A stretch of 64,000 nt of DNA from Pleurotus djamor (Eukaryota > Basidiomycota > Agaricomycetes > Agaricales > Pleurotaceae): positions 70,864-134,863 of the forward strand of contig JAPEVF010000001.1 of the NCBI GenBank assembly GCA_029747585.1, read 5' to 3'. Below, one piece after another: positions 1 to 11,373 of this stretch (position 1 is the stretch's first letter; every line of letters begins with the position of its first letter). The position numbers and the translations under genes were made by a program. A model generated the notes under the pieces. It worked only from the letters and a program-made list of their open reading frames with translations. It searched no databases and was not told the origin of the DNA.

Positions 1-687
1 CAGTTGCGATAAGGGGATCAAGGATGAAAACACGTTCAACTGTAGGATTCTTGGGGAGCTTGGAGTAATCTAAGCAACGGCACATAGTAAGAGGTCAAAC
101 AAGTCTAGAATTTGACGTAAGTTATTCACATTCGACAGGCTGGAGGGACACCTTTTCTCGGAACAAACCAAGATGGTAGACTTGCGCGTCTCTAAGAGCT
201 GCCATCAGGACGCGTCAATAAGATATCATCGCTGGATGAACAGACGGGAATATCTTCAACTGTATTAGAAGTTCGTCAGCTAAGTGGAAACTCGACGAAA
301 CTTGATTTAGCGCACCATCGCGTCGGTCATTCCGAGACCCGCGCGGAGGATCGGAGCCAGGCCAATCTTAGGCCCAACAACAGTACCCTCGAACGAGCTA
401 ATTGGGCTCTCCTACGACGATGATGCTCAGAAAGTTACACCAGTTGGATGGATTCGTCACGACTCACTCCTTGGACGATTTTGACCGGGATATCTCGAGT
501 GGCTTCATATCCTACAGCGCGGCTGATACTTTCGACAGTCTAAGTCGAGGTTACTGTTCCGATAGCGTCTTCCAGAACCGCGCCAACCCACCTCGCGAAA
601 AACCTTGGGCGAGGTATCCTTGTCTCTCAACTTCGTAAGCTCAACGCCGACTACTGGGTGGGAAACAATATGAAGGTTCTGAGACAT
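1..687 (-). CDS. Uracil phosphoribosyltransferase, bacterial-type (3' end beyond window)
   Basis: Converts uracil and PRPP to UMP in pyrimidine salvage. The exons I read on the minus strand are 687-592, 539-468, 411-316, 259-246, 191-130 and 69-1, and all junctions keep frame. The N-terminus reads HPVVGVELTKLRDKDTS, followed by GYEATRDIPV, PKIGLAPILRAGLGMTDAM, VYHLGLFREKVSLQPVEYY and ILDPLIAT. These are in the order of the family blocks that lead to the PRPP-binding loop. The window ends inside that loop, so the C-terminal third is missing. One exon (259-246) has only 14 bases. The sequence is closer to the E. coli Upp type than to yeast Fur1. The start is the first ATG before the conserved HP..G block. 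Confidence 0.9.
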
Positions 688-905
688 CGTACGAGCTAAC
701 AGATGCGAGGGGCTTAGAAGAGATGGTGGAGATAAGCCAGATTGATTGAGCTCTGGTCAAGCAGTGAGGCGGTTGGCCGCATTGAAGGAGCATGTACGAT
801 CAGGTTTGCGTATAGGGGTGTCAATCGTCCACAATATCACCACACAATATGCTGTCAAGCGTGAAAATTCATGGCTGGATGCTCAATATTTTGGTCATCG
901 ACCAA

Positions 906-2239
906 TTATCGTCGCTTGTATTCACAGGGTTTTAGCAAGTGCGACTGCGTATGAAGGGAATCCCACTCCTTGCTGGTTTTTGGTTTACGAGGGACTTTCG
1001 TGAAAGAAAGCAAGGTGAAATGAGTGTTTGAGTCGTCCTGGAAGAGATGTGTTCAATCAAGAACCTGAAAAAGAAGCCCAGAGAACTCACAAGTTTGTCC
1101 AGGTCAAAGCCACAAGACTTGACAAGCGAAACAAACTTGTCCAAGTCAGTGAACCGGCTTGTGACCTCGGCAATTTTCAGTTGTCCTCTAATATATGAGC
1201 ATGAACTATTAGACCAAATGCAGAAATACAGTGCAGAACTGGTACGTACTGAGGTTTCAATACCCTCCAAGCCTCGCGTATACAATTCGGCCAGTTGGTC
1301 CCCATCAGACTCAGTGCGCAGACCACGACATCTACGATGTGCGCCTCGCCAAACCCCGACTCGCTAGCATCGGTTGGCTCTGATCCGGGTAAAGGAAGGT
1401 GCTGACAGATGTCGGCTTCGACGACAAATGGATTCCTGGACACGAGATCATACGACAGCACGCGCAATCCCTGGGGTATGAGTATCCGAGCGAGAGCAGC
1501 GTCTCCACAACCAAGATCCGCGATAAGCGTATGTTGGGGATACGACGAAAGTGCGGCAATATAGCCGTCAACGGGATTGGATGGCCAGGATTCCACCTGC
1601 CTACGGAAACCATTGTGGTACTTGCACGTCTTTTAGTGGGCGTATTCTCAGCCAATAGTTGTGAACGCACACACTTCGTCAAAAATGGTAGGATCATCCT
1701 GTAGCATTTTATTGGCCTCCGAGCTGTGTGATTTGTACAGTTGCTCGTTGATAAGCCTATATAATAAAATGACCATAGGTCGAAGACAGGCAAAGAATGA
1801 AAAAATACCGGAATCTAGCCCCGTCTAAAGTCTTTTTCATCGTCTTTTGCAGCGCGGTGAGCTTCGAGCTCGGTGCTTCACCATTATCCTTTGTGACCAC
1901 AGTCTTGAGTTTCTTTGGCGTCGTGTTCACTGGCGGAACATTGCTAGAGGCCTCACGCTCACGCTTCCGTTTCTTTGACTTCTGTGGACCGTCCGCAGCC
2001 TCCGCAGTAACCTCCGCAGCAGCGAAAGGCTGATGTGAGTCGTCTCCTTTCTTGTGCTTCGGGGCACCTTTTTTAGAAGCTTGCTTGGGGGTGGAAGGTT
2101 GGGGTTGTTCAGGGATTGCGTCTACTCTTGGGGACTCGGCACGATGTTTTCCTGTTCGAGCCCTTTTCTTGTGCTTCGTTGAAGCCTGCGATACTGGGGC
2201 GGTGGGGATAGACCATCCTGGAACATTGAAGAGTGACAT
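906..2239 (-). CDS. RRP8: Ribosomal RNA-processing protein 8, 25S rRNA m1A methyltransferase
   Basis: A nucleolar SAM-dependent enzyme that makes N1-methyladenosine in 25S rRNA. The exons are 2239-1809, 1756-1675, 1620-1250, 1187-1091 and 1037-906, giving about 370 residues. The first about 120 residues are a Lys/Ser-rich basic tail typical of nucleolar proteins. The Rossmann methyltransferase core then shows SWPSNPVDGYI, the SAM motif IADLGCGDAALA, VVVCALSLMGTNW, LKIAEVTSRFTD and a C-terminus DDSNTHFTLLSFTKVPR ending in Lys-Arg-Arg. These blocks are diagnostic of Rrp8. The gene is divergent from the HerA-like ATPase and probably shares a roughly 310-base promoter with it. Confidence 0.95.
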
Positions 2240-2550
2240 AGATCAACGGGCGCTTGTAAGGGGGAAAACGATGTTGATCAGCGTTTGTACTTCCTTTACT
2301 TCTTAGTTTCATACACACGCTTCTTACTGCGCAGCCGCTCATAAAGGTCTCATTGTTCATGCACAAGGCCCTTCACGAAGGTTACTGCATGTCTGAAGCT
2401 GCTTACGTCGCCCGTTTCGTTTCCAGTATTTAAAAATGGGTTGCATTCACTACCGACTAGAACGCTACCGACCGTCCAACCACCCAACTATCAGTCGCAC
2501 GCGAAATACGAACGTCCGCTCACCTTCCTCACGATACAACTTCTTCAAGA
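2240..2550. promoter_or_regulatory. Shared divergent promoter region of RRP8 and the HerA-like ATPase
   Basis: These 311 bases separate the RRP8 start codon on the minus strand from the ATPase start codon on the plus strand. No credible ORF of its own is present. I saw no clear TATA box. The role as a bidirectional promoter is inferred from position only. Confidence 0.5.
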
Positions 2551-4347
2551 ATGGGTCAGCTCACCCAACTTTCCAGTGTTCATGAAACAGTTACCATCAG
2601 CCTCGACGTGATACTCTTCCTCGACGTAATCTCTCGCCTTTTGCTCACGGTGCCTCATGACAGGACCCTTGGTCGCTTTTAGAGAGCAACTCCCCGACCC
2701 TCCTTGATGGCGAGAGCCACGATCAGAGCACCGCACCTCTCATCCAGCACGACGCCTTGAATCATCCGAAGTACCACCAGGCTCCCTCGCAATATGGACT
2801 TCTAGGCAAAGTTGTCGAGTGAGTATTCGTCTCGCTTCGCCGTACCAACGCGTACACTAATTTCTCTGCTCCTAGCAGCGATGTCGAAGCTCCACAAGAT
2901 CCCAGGGTATATCTGAACACTGTATGGGGCTTCATTGACTTCGCGCCATAGTTCTGACGAGTTGTCCGACAGAACGCCCCGTTTTCTGCCGTTGTCTGTG
3001 GAGTTCAAGGCTCTGGAAAGTCACATACAGTCTCTGTTCTCCTAGAAGACTTGTTTATCCCGCAAGTACCGGCCATAGGCCTTCTTCAACGACCTCTTTC
3101 GGGTCTTGTCTTACACTACGGGGCTGGAGGACCTGGTAGTCGCCCTTGCGAAGCGGCCTTTTTAGCATCGTCAAGTATCCCAGGTCTACAGCTACCTCGC
3201 GTGAAGGTTTATGTCTCTGGATCGTCTCTCCAGACTATGCGTCAAGTTTATCTCCCGCTTGGGAGCAACGTTGAAGTCGAGCCCCTTCGCTTCACGGAAG
3301 AGGAACTGGATGCCCAAGCACTCCTTGCCATGATGTCTGTCGGGTCGTCGGCATCGGCCCCACTGTACATTCAAACCGTCTTGGTAATTTCTCACAAATT
3401 GCTGATATATAAGCGACGCGCTCACCCTTACTTCAGTCGATTTTGCGTGACCTTGGAGAAACGTTCAGCCTCCGTTCGTTAGATGACGAACTCAAGGCGC
3501 GGAACTTCAATCCTGCTCAGGCAGCAGGACTCGACCAACGATTGGCCTTACTCCGATCATTCATGGTCAAAGGTAGCAGTCGGGCGTCAGATGTCGCTTC
3601 TAGGTTTTCTGCCGGCCAGCTTACAATCATTGACCTATCCGACCCCTTCATCGATCCCGATTCGGCCAGCAGCCTTTTCGAGATAATAGTAAGGTTGTTT
3701 GTGCGCTCAGAAGTTGATTCGGGCAAGGTTCTCGTTGTAGATGAGGCTCATAAGGTATATTTTCGTTCGTCAAATTGTCTTGTCATCCATATCTGAATCC
3801 TTGTATCTAACAGTATCTGACAAGGCCAACTTCGGGACTTACGCTGTCATTACTGCGTCTCGTTCGAGAACAACGCCACCTTGCGATGCGGGTCATCATA
3901 TCAACGCAAGGTCTGCCCAAACGTTTTTGTTCCATAGGTTAATGATTAATTCCCATAAAACCAGAACCCACTGCGATTCCGCCAGTCTTGCTAGACTTAT
4001 GTACGGTCACTATCATGCATCGATTCTCTTCCCCAGCGTGGTGGGAACACCTTGTCAAGCATGTATCGGCAAACTTCACCGGAAGTGATGCCTTTGATGA
4101 GGTCGTGACTCTGCGGGTGAGTTGTATATGCGTAGTTCTTCTTGCAGCGCCATTCTGAAACTACTTACTCGTGCAGACGGGAGAGGCGCTGATCCTGGCG
4201 CCCTCCGCCATGTGCATACGACGTTCGTCCAGTGGAGATGCGGAGGCAGGGATGACTCTGGGTCGCCTCGGGCGAAAATACCTAATCGTCCAAACGCGGT
4301 TGCGGCTCACAGCTGATGGAGGAGCGTCAGTACTTGTGGTGAACTAA
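2551..4347 (+). CDS. P-loop ATPase, HerA/FtsK-like, function unknown
   Basis: The exons are 2551-2607, 2664-2818, about 2879-2921, 2973-3383, 3437-3754, 3814-3910, 3965-4116 and 4177-4347, and encode about 467 residues. The Walker A loop GVQGSGKSHTVSV lies near residue 95 and the Walker B strand KVLVVDEAHK near residue 325. The segment after it, ending RHLAMRVIISTQEPT, has the Arg-rich sensor-like region seen in HerA/FtsK-type motor ATPases. No transmembrane segment or DNA-binding domain is apparent. Related predicted proteins are common in Agaricomycetes but I know of no assigned function. The first exon is supported only by splice signals and frame. The family placement is by motif, not by search. 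Confidence 0.75.
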
Positions 4348-4455
4348 AATATATACCATACCTCCTTGATGCCTCCTTCACTATATACATATGCTCTCTT
4401 ACCACCATAATAAAATGCTTGGGTGCTTAGAATTCGGAATTCCGAACCAAAAGAT

Positions 4456-4537
4456 GGGCCTCACTGGGAGTTGAACCCAGGACCTCCTCGAATCAGATCA
4501 ACCCAAACGAGGAATCATACTACTAGACCATAAGGCC
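4456..4537 (-). tRNA. tRNA-Pro (anticodon UGG) with a very short intron
   Basis: On the minus strand the 5' acceptor GGCCTTA pairs with TGAGGCC at the 3' end, followed by discriminator C, as expected for eukaryotic tRNA-Pro. The D-arm TGGTCTAGTAGTATGAT closely resembles yeast tRNA-Pro. The anticodon stem CCTCG/CGAGG encloses TTTGGG plus about 11 bases, consistent with anticodon UGG and an intron of about 10 bases after position 37. The T-arm carries a canonical B box, GGTTCAACTCC. It sits in the gap between the ATPase and the WW-like membrane protein. Confidence 0.93.
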
Positions 4538-4632
4538 GTTGAATAATTGTGAATTTGCTATGACTGTACCTGCCTACGAAATACTGGCATTCCAGTAGGA
4601 AGCAGACAGAAGTCAGTCATCATGTATCATAT

Positions 4633-6538
4633 TCAAACAGAAGCAGCTCGCCGAAAACCTGCTGCAGCCCCACGCCAAAATTTCCACTTTGACCCTTGTC
4701 CAATCCTCCATATGACGGTCAATGTGTAGAGAGCGAAGCAAAGGCAACACAACACAATGATGAAGACGGCAATTAATATCCATGTCGAAGTGGAGGTATA
4801 AACGTCTTGATCGATGATACCTTGAAGCGTATACGCTATGATGGAAGCAGTGAAGGCGACAATGGCCCATATGAGCAAGACGGGAGGGAGGCTGAGTAAT
4901 ATTGCATGACCATGATGGCCAAGATAACTCTGCCTTGCGTTGTGCATGTAAGCGAACTATGAGAAAGATGAGTCAAGCCAGGCCATTTGACGGGAAGTGG
5001 GTTGGGTCTCACTGAGTGCGTTGTAGAGTTCTTAATTTGATGCCTCCACATGGAGAAAACAGCGACGATGATGCTTCCTAGAGAGGCGAATGTTGATAGG
5101 GTTGCGCCAACGCGCGCTGGTTGGCTGAGGTCTTCCAGTGCCAAAAAGCTGACAGTGGCACTAAAGGGAGGCAGAATGAGACGAGCTGTCTTCCTATGGG
5201 ATGGTAGCTTACGAGAGGAGCACGGTGGACTGGGCATAATCAGCCGCAAGTTGCGAGGATGGTTGGGAAAAACTACTTACTATCAAAAGGAAGTGTGTAT
5301 ACTCTCGAATGAGACGATTGATGTATGCATCCCAGCTTTGCTGGACGCTGCTGAGGCGTCCACGGTACTCAGTGGCGCTGGAAATGTGGACTAAATATGT
5401 CCAGGGAATGCCGAAGAAGAAAAAGTTGACGAAACAAGTGATGATGACCAAGAGAATTGGTCCAGGCTGTCTTACCGCCGGTTTAGTATTCTGTCGAATA
5501 GCGGAACGAAACGCCTGAGTTTGCTTCGCTGTATATTTTCCAAAGTGCTCAGCATCGCGGAAGCTACAGACTTCGCGCGTAGAAGCCACGAGAGGAATAC
5601 AGTTTTGGACACAGACAAATCACTTTGCGGCACTGTAGGATGATGAGGTCAAAATGGGTTAAAATGGGCAAGATCACGGACGTGCGAGTTCTTTCAAAAC
5701 CTTGGAGAGTTCTTCGCATTCTTGCTTAGAGAAAGGAACCCGGCTCTGTGCGCCGGATATGAGGTTATCTGTCTAAAGTTGATCAGGAAGACGCGCGTCT
5801 TGAACAAATGGAACAGAAAATTTCACATAGAACCATGTCAATGCGTCCGCAGCATCCTTGCTTGCGCGAGGAGGTGTTGTTATATGTGATGGATGATGCC
5901 AAAGGTAGTTCCAATACATGCGACGGCGACGATTGACTTCACGGCGGGTCATTATTCAACTTTCCATCAAGAAACTTGGAAGCGCTTACGTTCGTTGGGA
6001 CATTGGAGCGAGGGGCTTTCGGAAGTCACGTCCTCTATGTTGAAGGAGGCCACGCAGAGCGTATGATTGATTACAAGATTGAATGATTGGGCATTGTCAT
6101 GGTTTGTGGACGAGATATTGACTTGCACTTCCATGTCATCCTCCAGCTTGGAGGCAAGAGAGCTATCGGAATGGAGGGCCATAATAGAGCGTAACGTGTC
6201 TTCCTCACGAATATCTGAGTCTGTGGTGATTTTCAAGCTGGGGTTGACGAAGTAGACCCATCCCTGGCGATATGAGTACCGTAGGACACACCGGTCGCGA
6301 TGGAGCGGTATGAGAAACACACCTGTGGATGCACGCACATAAGCCATCCTCCAGGAAGAAGAGATGTGTCTGAGAAGGACATCTCGCGCCTGGGACACAT
6401 GTGTCAGTAGGGTAGCGATTTCCGACAATATTGATGCGCATACTGGTTCATGCGCGCCGGGCTAAGCTTGTCTTCTGGGGAGGTGAAAGGAGGCGGTTCT
6501 GAGAGCGTAGCCTCAGATGCCTGTGGTGGGTTCATCAT
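4633..6538 (-). CDS. WW-like domain integral membrane protein, function unknown
   Basis: The exons are about 6538-6444, 6389-6323, 6263-5990, 5936-5827, 5772-5682, 5632-5281, 5229-5213, 5160-5013 and 4956-4633, near 490 residues. The N-terminal part reads LLPGGWLMCVHPQGWVYFVN, a WW-like fold with the two Trp residues spaced as in WW domains. It is followed by TTDSDIREEDTL. The C-terminal half has several hydrophobic segments, including TCFVNFFFFGIPWTYL, LSTFASLGSIIVAVFSMW, LLSLPPVLLIWAIVAFTASI and TWILIAVFIIVLCCLCF. This architecture recurs in basidiomycete predicted proteins of unknown role. An exon of only 17 bases is needed. The frame breaks by two bases at a CGCGCG run near 5574-5579, probably a sequence error. 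Confidence 0.75.
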
Positions 6539-6663
6539 GGTGGTTGGAAACCGATGAAGTGTTGAGTCGACACATCAGTCAAACAGCGATAGCAATGATC
6601 GAGGGACCTGGTAGCCGCTCGACGCGTGAGCAGGCGCCTCTTCTCTTCGTTCCTTCATTGACA
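6539..6663. promoter_or_regulatory. Short shared promoter between the WW protein and nucleoporin genes
   Basis: Only 125 bases separate the two divergent start codons, so both 5' UTRs and core promoters must lie here or overlap the opposite gene. Inferred from position; no defined element was recognised. Confidence 0.45.
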
Positions 6664-8574
6664 ATGTCGAATCTCTTTAGTGCGCCGGCATCAAACACGA
6701 CGTCGGGCACGTCCTCGACGCCCAGTAACATATTCGGGAACTTAGGTACGCTTGACCATCTGTCCATCGCGTAGGCGCAGCTTGAATTGGCATGGTTCAG
6801 GTAAACCTGCGAATGCTGGTACAACTACGCCGAGTCTCTTTGGTGGGGGAGGGAGTACGCCGTCGACCAACTTGTTTGGAAATACGAATACCGCGCAGAA
6901 CACTGGGGGGAGTCTCTTTGGAGGCGCAGGATCGTCTACCAACGCGTCAACCCCTGCGAGCAAGCCACCGTTGTTTGGAGGGTTTGGTGCACCCAGCACC
7001 CCAGCTTCATCTACGCCTTTATTCGGTGGATCAACGACCACACAGCCCGCGACAACAACTCCTGCATCCCAACCCGGTCTTGCCCCCTCCCTATCCACGA
7101 AGCCAGCCGAATCAACCACCCCGAAGCCAGCCATGCCCAATTGTGAGTCCCACTACCCGAGACTGCCCCCAACCGTTCACTTAGCCATATCTCCAGTTTT
7201 CGGACAACCCGCCACCGCCGCCTCAACCACGACTTCTACGACACCTGCACCTGGTAAGTCGATCCTTCTTTCAAATGTATCTGTGCTATTTTAAACCCCC
7301 TCAAGGTAGCCTTTTCAGTTTTGCGAAGCCACCAGAACCAACACCGAGCTCACAACCGGCCTCAAGTAGTACTCCTGCTGCCCCTGCTGCCCCTACTGCA
7401 AGCCTTTTTGGCGGAGGTAATTTGTTTGGGAAGCCTGCAGCGCCCGCCTCAGACGCCACGCCTGGAACCACAGCACCTGCTGGAGGTCTTTTCGCCGGCC
7501 TTGGCACCAGCAATACATCTGACAAGGAAAAGAAAGATGCCGCCCCATCATTAAATCTGTTCGCCAAACCAGCGGATAAGCCTGCTGCGCCTGTTGGTGA
7601 GTCGTAGTTAAAACTTGCAAATTACTCCGCTACAAATTACCACTAGTTCCAGCTGCTGCTGCAACACTCGGTGGTGACAAACCAAAAGAAGGTACCTCGC
7701 ATTGAAACTTTTCCTGTGAAATACACTGAAGCATTTTCTCAGTGCCTTCCGTCGCATTGACAACTCCTGCAAGCACCACGACTCCCTCCAATGCCAGTGC
7801 TGCCATCGCTGTACCCCCTCCCTCGATGTTACGAGGCAAAACTATTGAAGAGATCATCAACCGGTGGACAAGTGAGCTCGAAACGCATGTTCGTGACTTC
7901 AATCGGTTTGCTGGTGAAGTTGCCGTCTGGGACCGTGCACTTATCGACAACGGTAAAAACGTAAGGACTCCACACGCTTAATTTCTTATCGTGTTCTCAC
8001 TTCTTTCAAGCTTGCTACGCTGTTTACCCATGTGACGGCAGTCGAACGGGAACAGAGTGAAATTGAGCAATCGCTCGATCACATCGAACAGCAGCAGAAA
8101 GACCTATCGTCTACCTTGGATTCGTATGAGAAGGCCATGCAGGATGTTCTAGGCGGCCAGGGTGGATCCTTAAGGGCACTCGACACTGGTCCGGCTGATT
8201 CAGAGAGAGATAAGAAGTGTGTTGGTTTTTTGCTTCTTCATCAACAAATGCTAATTAATGTATCTAGTTATATGCTGGCTACCGACCTGCACACGCAACT
8301 TGATGATCTTTCAGGATCATTGACTCAAATGATCGAATCCGTCAACGGCCTCTCTCTCACTAATGGCCCGAAGGAAGGAGCCGCGGAGGACCCAATGTCT
8401 CAGATCTCGCAAATCTTGAGCAGCCACCTCGAGAGTCTGCAGTGGATCGATGGCGCAGTCAAAGAAGTTGAAAGCAAGATATCAGAGGTCGAGACCAGAG
8501 TGAAAGATTCAGGTGTTAGCCTCACCGGCGCCAGTTCCGGTCCAGCGAAGTCCAAAAGCTTCGGGTTGCGATAG
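6664..8574 (+). CDS. NSP1: FG-repeat nucleoporin NSP1/NUP62
   Basis: A central-channel nucleoporin that forms the permeability barrier and docks transport receptors. The exons are 6664-6745, 6801-7142, 7197-7253, 7306-7596, 7647-7691, 7743-7960, 8011-8216 and 8268-8574, giving 515 residues. The N-terminal half is low-complexity Ser/Thr/Pro/Ala with many FG repeats of the type SLFGG, NLFGN and PLFGG. From about residue 280 the Nsp1_C coiled coil begins with GKTIEEIINRWTSELETHV. It continues through FAGEVAVWDRALIDN and EQSEIEQSLDHIEQQQKDLS, both typical of NUP62 coiled coils. It is shorter than yeast Nsp1 because it has fewer FG repeats. The start MSNLFSAP is a good FG nucleoporin N-terminus. 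Confidence 0.95.
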
Positions 8575-8816
8575 GTCCCATGTACATACGCATGCTGTTC
8601 ATTCATTCGTTTTCTCTCATGCCTCAAACTTGACTCACGAGAAATAGACGACAAACGTTGGATGAAAACAGGTATAAATTGCGTATAGATACAGGTGAAA
8701 TCTATCTAAAAATCCTAAATACAAAGAGCATGCTCATAAAACGGGGTAAGTCGTAACAACTTCGTGAAACATCCTGAGTCTATCAATGGGTGTGAGCGTC
8801 AGCTGCGTCAAGCTTG

Positions 8817-11054
8817 CTATTTGCTGAGCTTGCTCTTTTTGCGGATCTCCTCTCCGTAATACCACAGCCAGATGGGAAATGGTATGCCAAGGATGATACC
8901 CAGCCCAGCCAGAAGTGAATTGCCTCCCCCGAGACCAAGGGCATCATACATCTGTTGGCCGAACAATGGGAAAACAAATCCCAAGAGCGATCGCAAGACC
9001 TAGATTAAAGCGTGATGAATACCACTTCGACTAGAATGAAAATATCGTGACGAACAGATGCAGCAGCTAAGGCACTGGCGGCGTAAGCGAAAGCATCAAC
9101 AAGGTAGAGTTGGATCGGGAGGCTAATGTGCGTATTAGAAGTGGCCAAACGATGTAGTCGTCTAATGAGCCTGACTTACAATGTAGTCATCAAACCTAGA
9201 GAACGCATTTTCCGATGAATGAAGGCGGACCGTTTCAAGGGAACCAGACTTACCAAAGCCGAAGATCCCAGAGCCAATTATAGGCATAATCCAATGGAGG
9301 CGCGCTTGAGCAGACCAACCATACCAACTTGGCAAAGGCAGCACGTCAGTGGAAATTTCGGTGATATACAGGGTATGACACCTTACAAGAGACCAATGGG
9401 AACGAAGAACGAGCCAAATATGAGTGCAGGGATGCGCATTTCTGGTTTTCCAACGCCACCTTCCTTCTCTGATAACTAAAATTTGAAATTAGTGCGCAGA
9501 TTGTTGACATCAGGGCAAAACGCGAAACCTGGATGTAGATCTTGTCGCCGATCCTAGCACCAAACATCGTGGCGAGGAAGAAGCCAACTCCAAGTCCCAA
9601 GTAACACAGCCCTCCGACTCCGGGCCCGAAGTGGTATGTTTCTTTGAAGAAGTCTGAAAAGTCGTTAGAATATGTACTGGAGAGTAACTGTTTAAAGTAT
9701 TCACTTGCGAATGTAGCGAACATGAGATAATAAATCCCTTTTCAAAGTTGGATGAATGAGTGGACTCAGGGTGTCACCCATGCGGCTTACCATACATGCT
9801 GGTGAGGGTATGTCAGTCCATGTCATGGCAAGATTAAATCGACCACTCACAAGGCCATATACAAGCTTAACATGAAGCATATGAAACTCCTTGTCAGCAA
9901 TACGGCTGGTCGACTGATGTTTAGCCAGAGATGGTGTAAGTTGTCCTTGAGGGCGGGCGGTGCGACGCCTTTTTCGTAATCCGTAGGAAGTTTCGATCGG
10001 CGAAGCTGCAGGATTGGAGCATAGGTTTCATGAAGGAAAGGGATCCCTATGGCCGCTGCCACTGCGCACAGGCCAGCTAAACGATCTGTTCAATAAGGGA
10101 ATCGTGGAAGGAAGTGAAACCACTCACCGATGATGATAAAAACGTACTTCGGGCCTATTGTCTGTGAGACAAAACCTCCCGCAATCGGTCCAATAACGGG
10201 TCCTAACATTGCGTGAGTTTGGATAATCCCACAACGAGAGCATATTATGGATACCCAAGAGAGGACCAAGGGTGAAGACGGCCATGGCACCGGCACGTTC
10301 ACGTTCAGAGAACATATCGCTTATGCTACCTCCGCCACATGCGATGGGTGTGCTTCCCGCTAGGCCCGCTGCATAGACAGACATATAGCACCTATCGTTG
10401 TTGAAATTGCCAGAGTAAACTTACACAAGAATCGGAACGCGATCAGCGACCCGGCGTTTGGTGAGAAAGCGCATCCTAAATTAAAGGCCAAGAACAAGAT
10501 ATTGGCGATGTGTAGCACCTATGAACACAAGGTCAGCAGTTCCTTGCGAGTTGTCGAGTATGTGTGATTACCCATGTTCGACCATACATTTCCTTGACAT
10601 TCAAGTTTATTAAGCGGCGTAGCAGATCAACGGATAAGACTAACCGAGAGGGGAGCGATCACCAAGGGGCCCAGGGCGAAGGCTAGGAGGAAGATACTGA
10701 GGGTCATCGCAAGTGTCGTCGGGTTTGTTACATGATATTGATCTGCTACCTGGAGGAGTCCGGGTGCCATCATCGAACTGGCAAGAGGGGATACGAATGT
10801 GTAAAACGACACCTAACATAGGAAATTGTTAGAACCACTATATCACGCTAGAGTAGCGAAGGGTTTAAGACAATTGCAGCAGTGGTCCATTTCTTCCTTA
10901 GAGACCAGTTGCGAGGATTTTCGGGATCGTCCTCCCACGCCGGAATGGCATCTTCGCGATCACCGGGTATGTTCTGTATCACAGTGTCGACGAATTTTTC
11001 GTGATCTTTTAGGGAAAGCGAATGTGAGACACGAGTGGAGGACTCGGATGCCAT
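8817..11054 (-). CDS. MFS transporter, drug:H+ antiporter (DHA1-like)
   Basis: A plasma-membrane proton antiporter family member; its substrate cannot be told from sequence. The N-terminus has a soluble tail with WEDDPENPRNWSLRKKW, a hallmark of fungal DHA1/DHA2 transporters, just before the first membrane helix. Next come FYTFVSPLASSMMAPGL and LSIFLLAFALGPLVIAPLS. Further helices follow in about ten exons. The C-terminus reads LLAGLGIILGIPFPIWLWYY followed by a basic tail ending in KSKLSK. The MFS signature PKYVFIIIG and flanking loops are split by introns. A TATATATA element lies 51-58 bases upstream of the ATG. Individual exon limits in the middle were not all resolved. Confidence 0.88.
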
Positions 11055-11373
11055 TGCTTGTCAGAGATGAGGGCAACCTCCGCAACATATTCCGGGGGCA
11101 GAGGTATATATACACCGGCTTCACATTGCGTTATGTTGATGACGAAATTGTCCTGAACATTCGGCTGAAGCGAGGGTTCTCATGGGTGTCATAAGAACAT
11201 TCCCGATGGAAATGGTAGACAAAGTTTCGCCCGACATACTCACATTATAGGCCCCGATTGTTTTTAACGAAGGAGATGAAGTCCACGCAAGTACTGCATG
11301 GAGTGTATAGTGAGCATTATCACTGGTGTGAGTTAAACTAATAATTATAATACAAATATCTGGATAGCATACC
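11055..11373. promoter_or_regulatory. Promoter region of the MFS gene with a TATA element
   Basis: A 319-base gap between the MFS start codon and the PRP5 stop codon, both on the minus strand. It contains TATATATA at 11105-11112, in a position suited to a core promoter for the MFS gene. The remainder would hold the PRP5 3' UTR. The small ORFs here look like noise. Confidence 0.5.

Noticed and set aside
7301..7567. Minus-strand frame within the nucleoporin
   Set aside because: It is an antisense reading of FG/Pro/Ala repeats in NSP1.
10826..11194. Plus-strand frame over the MFS gene start
   Set aside because: It overlaps the MFS N-terminal exon in antisense, with no domain, and crosses the TATA element.
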